Positions 63,666-64,000 of a stretch of DNA of 64,000 nucleotides are shown one piece after another (within the stretch, counting starts at the first letter, position 1; the number at the start of each line of letters is the position of its first letter). The position numbers were made by a program, and so were the translations under genes. The notes beneath the pieces were generated by a model. It worked only from the letters and a program-made list of their open reading frames with translations, ran no database searches and was not told the DNA's origin. Source of the stretch: Streptomyces sp. NBC_00525 (lineage in GTDB: Bacteria; Actinomycetota; Actinomycetes; Streptomycetales; Streptomycetaceae); NCBI RefSeq assembly GCF_036346595.1, contig NZ_CP107834.1:4898001-4962000 (forward strand), read 5' to 3'.

Positions 63666-64000
63666 ATGGCCGCTCCCGCCGCGCCGCCGGCCGGACTCGC
63701 CTTCGCCGTGTCCGTCGACGTCCGGCGCGACCAGCAGCCGCACCACGACAGCCGCGTCGACGCCCACGTCCGGATCAAGGCCACCGGCACCGGCCCCCGC
63801 GACCGGCGCCCCGCCGTCGAACTCGCCGTCGTCATCGCCCTGGACGTCGCCCCCGCCCGCCGCGGCGCCGCCGCCGCCGCCCTCGCCGCCGCCCTGCGCA
63901 CCCTGCCCGACGGACTGTCCTTCGCCGTCCTCGGCGGCCCCGGAGACTGCGGACCCGCCCGCTGCTACCCGCTGCGCGGCCACTGGGCGCTCGCCGACCC
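63666..64000 (+). CDS. VWA-domain protein (3' end missing)
   Basis: A frame opens at ATG 63666, 8 nt after CCTGGAGAA, and is still open at the window edge. The visible 111 residues begin MAAPAAPPAGLAFAVSVDVRRD. They include VELAVVIALDVAPARRGAAAA, which aligns in position with the first strand and metal site of a von Willebrand A domain. The DxSxS metal motif is changed to DVAPA. Paired with the kinase upstream, it is probably a signalling partner. The assignment is tentative because most of the protein is missing. Confidence 0.6.
   Translation, partial: MAAPAAPPAGLAFAVSVDVRRDQQPHHDSRVDAHVRIKATGTGPRDRRPAVELAVVIALDVAPARRGAAAAALAAALRTLPDGLSFAVLGGPGDCGPARCYPLRGHWALAD

Overview
The window is a GC-rich stretch (about 72% by eye) of a Streptomyces chromosome or that of a very close relative. 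The evidence is strong third-position G/C bias, GTG and TTG starts, very rare TTA codons, long spurious antisense reading frames, a GGDEF protein directly upstream of ilvBNC-serA, and an XRE/DUF397/ATPase locus of the WhiJ type. From memory, the order gatA-gatB ... ilvB-ilvN-ilvC-serA ... leuB-ilvE ... cimA resembles S. coelicolor around SCO5499-SCO5529. No rRNA, tRNA, CRISPR array, insertion sequence or phage gene was seen.

Left third (1-26.5 kb), mostly core metabolism. The 3' part of gatA, a small linked gene and gatB supply the Asp/Glu-tRNA amidotransferase. They are followed by an MMPL transporter, a LuxR-type AAA regulator, a secreted sugar-dehydrogenase-like lipoprotein, an aldo/keto reductase and a 2-hydroxyacid dehydrogenase. 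Next comes a membrane GGDEF/degenerate-EAL protein (probably cdgC), then an attenuator with leader peptide MRTRILVLGKRVG and the ilvB-ilvN-ilvC-serA block. A TetR gene, a small hypothetical gene, and a PucR regulator divergent from the proline catabolic pair (proline dehydrogenase, P5C dehydrogenase) complete this part.

Middle (26.5-44.2 kb). A minus-strand operon of three coupled lipid genes (CDP-alcohol phosphatidyltransferase-like, CdsA-like, acyltransferase) lies behind a perfect palindrome. It is followed by leuB, ilvE and cimA; cimA has its own leader peptide (VPSFVMIIGSRRAGPQ) and terminator. Then comes a LacI regulator with a visible promoter/operator, an oligopeptide-type ABC importer and a GH1 beta-glucosidase, probably a beta-glucoside uptake and hydrolysis locus. 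A secreted or membrane glycine-rich protein ends the section.

Right third (44.2-64 kb), accessory. The most unusual locus is 44.25-48.2 kb on the minus strand. It encodes a 66-residue peptide with eight cysteines confined to its C-terminal part, a MauE-like membrane protein, a MauD/TlpA-like CxxC protein, an ABC exporter and an S26 signal-peptidase-like protein. Its promoter region is AT-rich and unlike the surroundings. It looks like a system for making and exporting a disulfide-rich peptide. Next are a secreted adenosine-deaminase-like enzyme, AhpD, and a GH25 muramidase behind a DasR-type dre site, followed by a GH3 NagZ-like enzyme and a methyltransferase. An XRE/DUF397/ATPase regulatory trio comes next, coupled to a fused FAD dithiol-oxidase-like/methyltransferase. 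Then DinB-like, YceI and GH64 beta-1,3-glucanase genes appear; GH64 has a CebR-like operator. The window ends in a protease/PknG-like kinase/VWA signalling cluster cut by the right edge.

Regulatory logic is unusually legible. There are two amino-acid attenuators, several perfect or near-perfect operators, many convergent terminators, several leaderless promoters (-10 hexamer 6 nt before the start), and TTA (bldA) codons in two regulatory-type genes.
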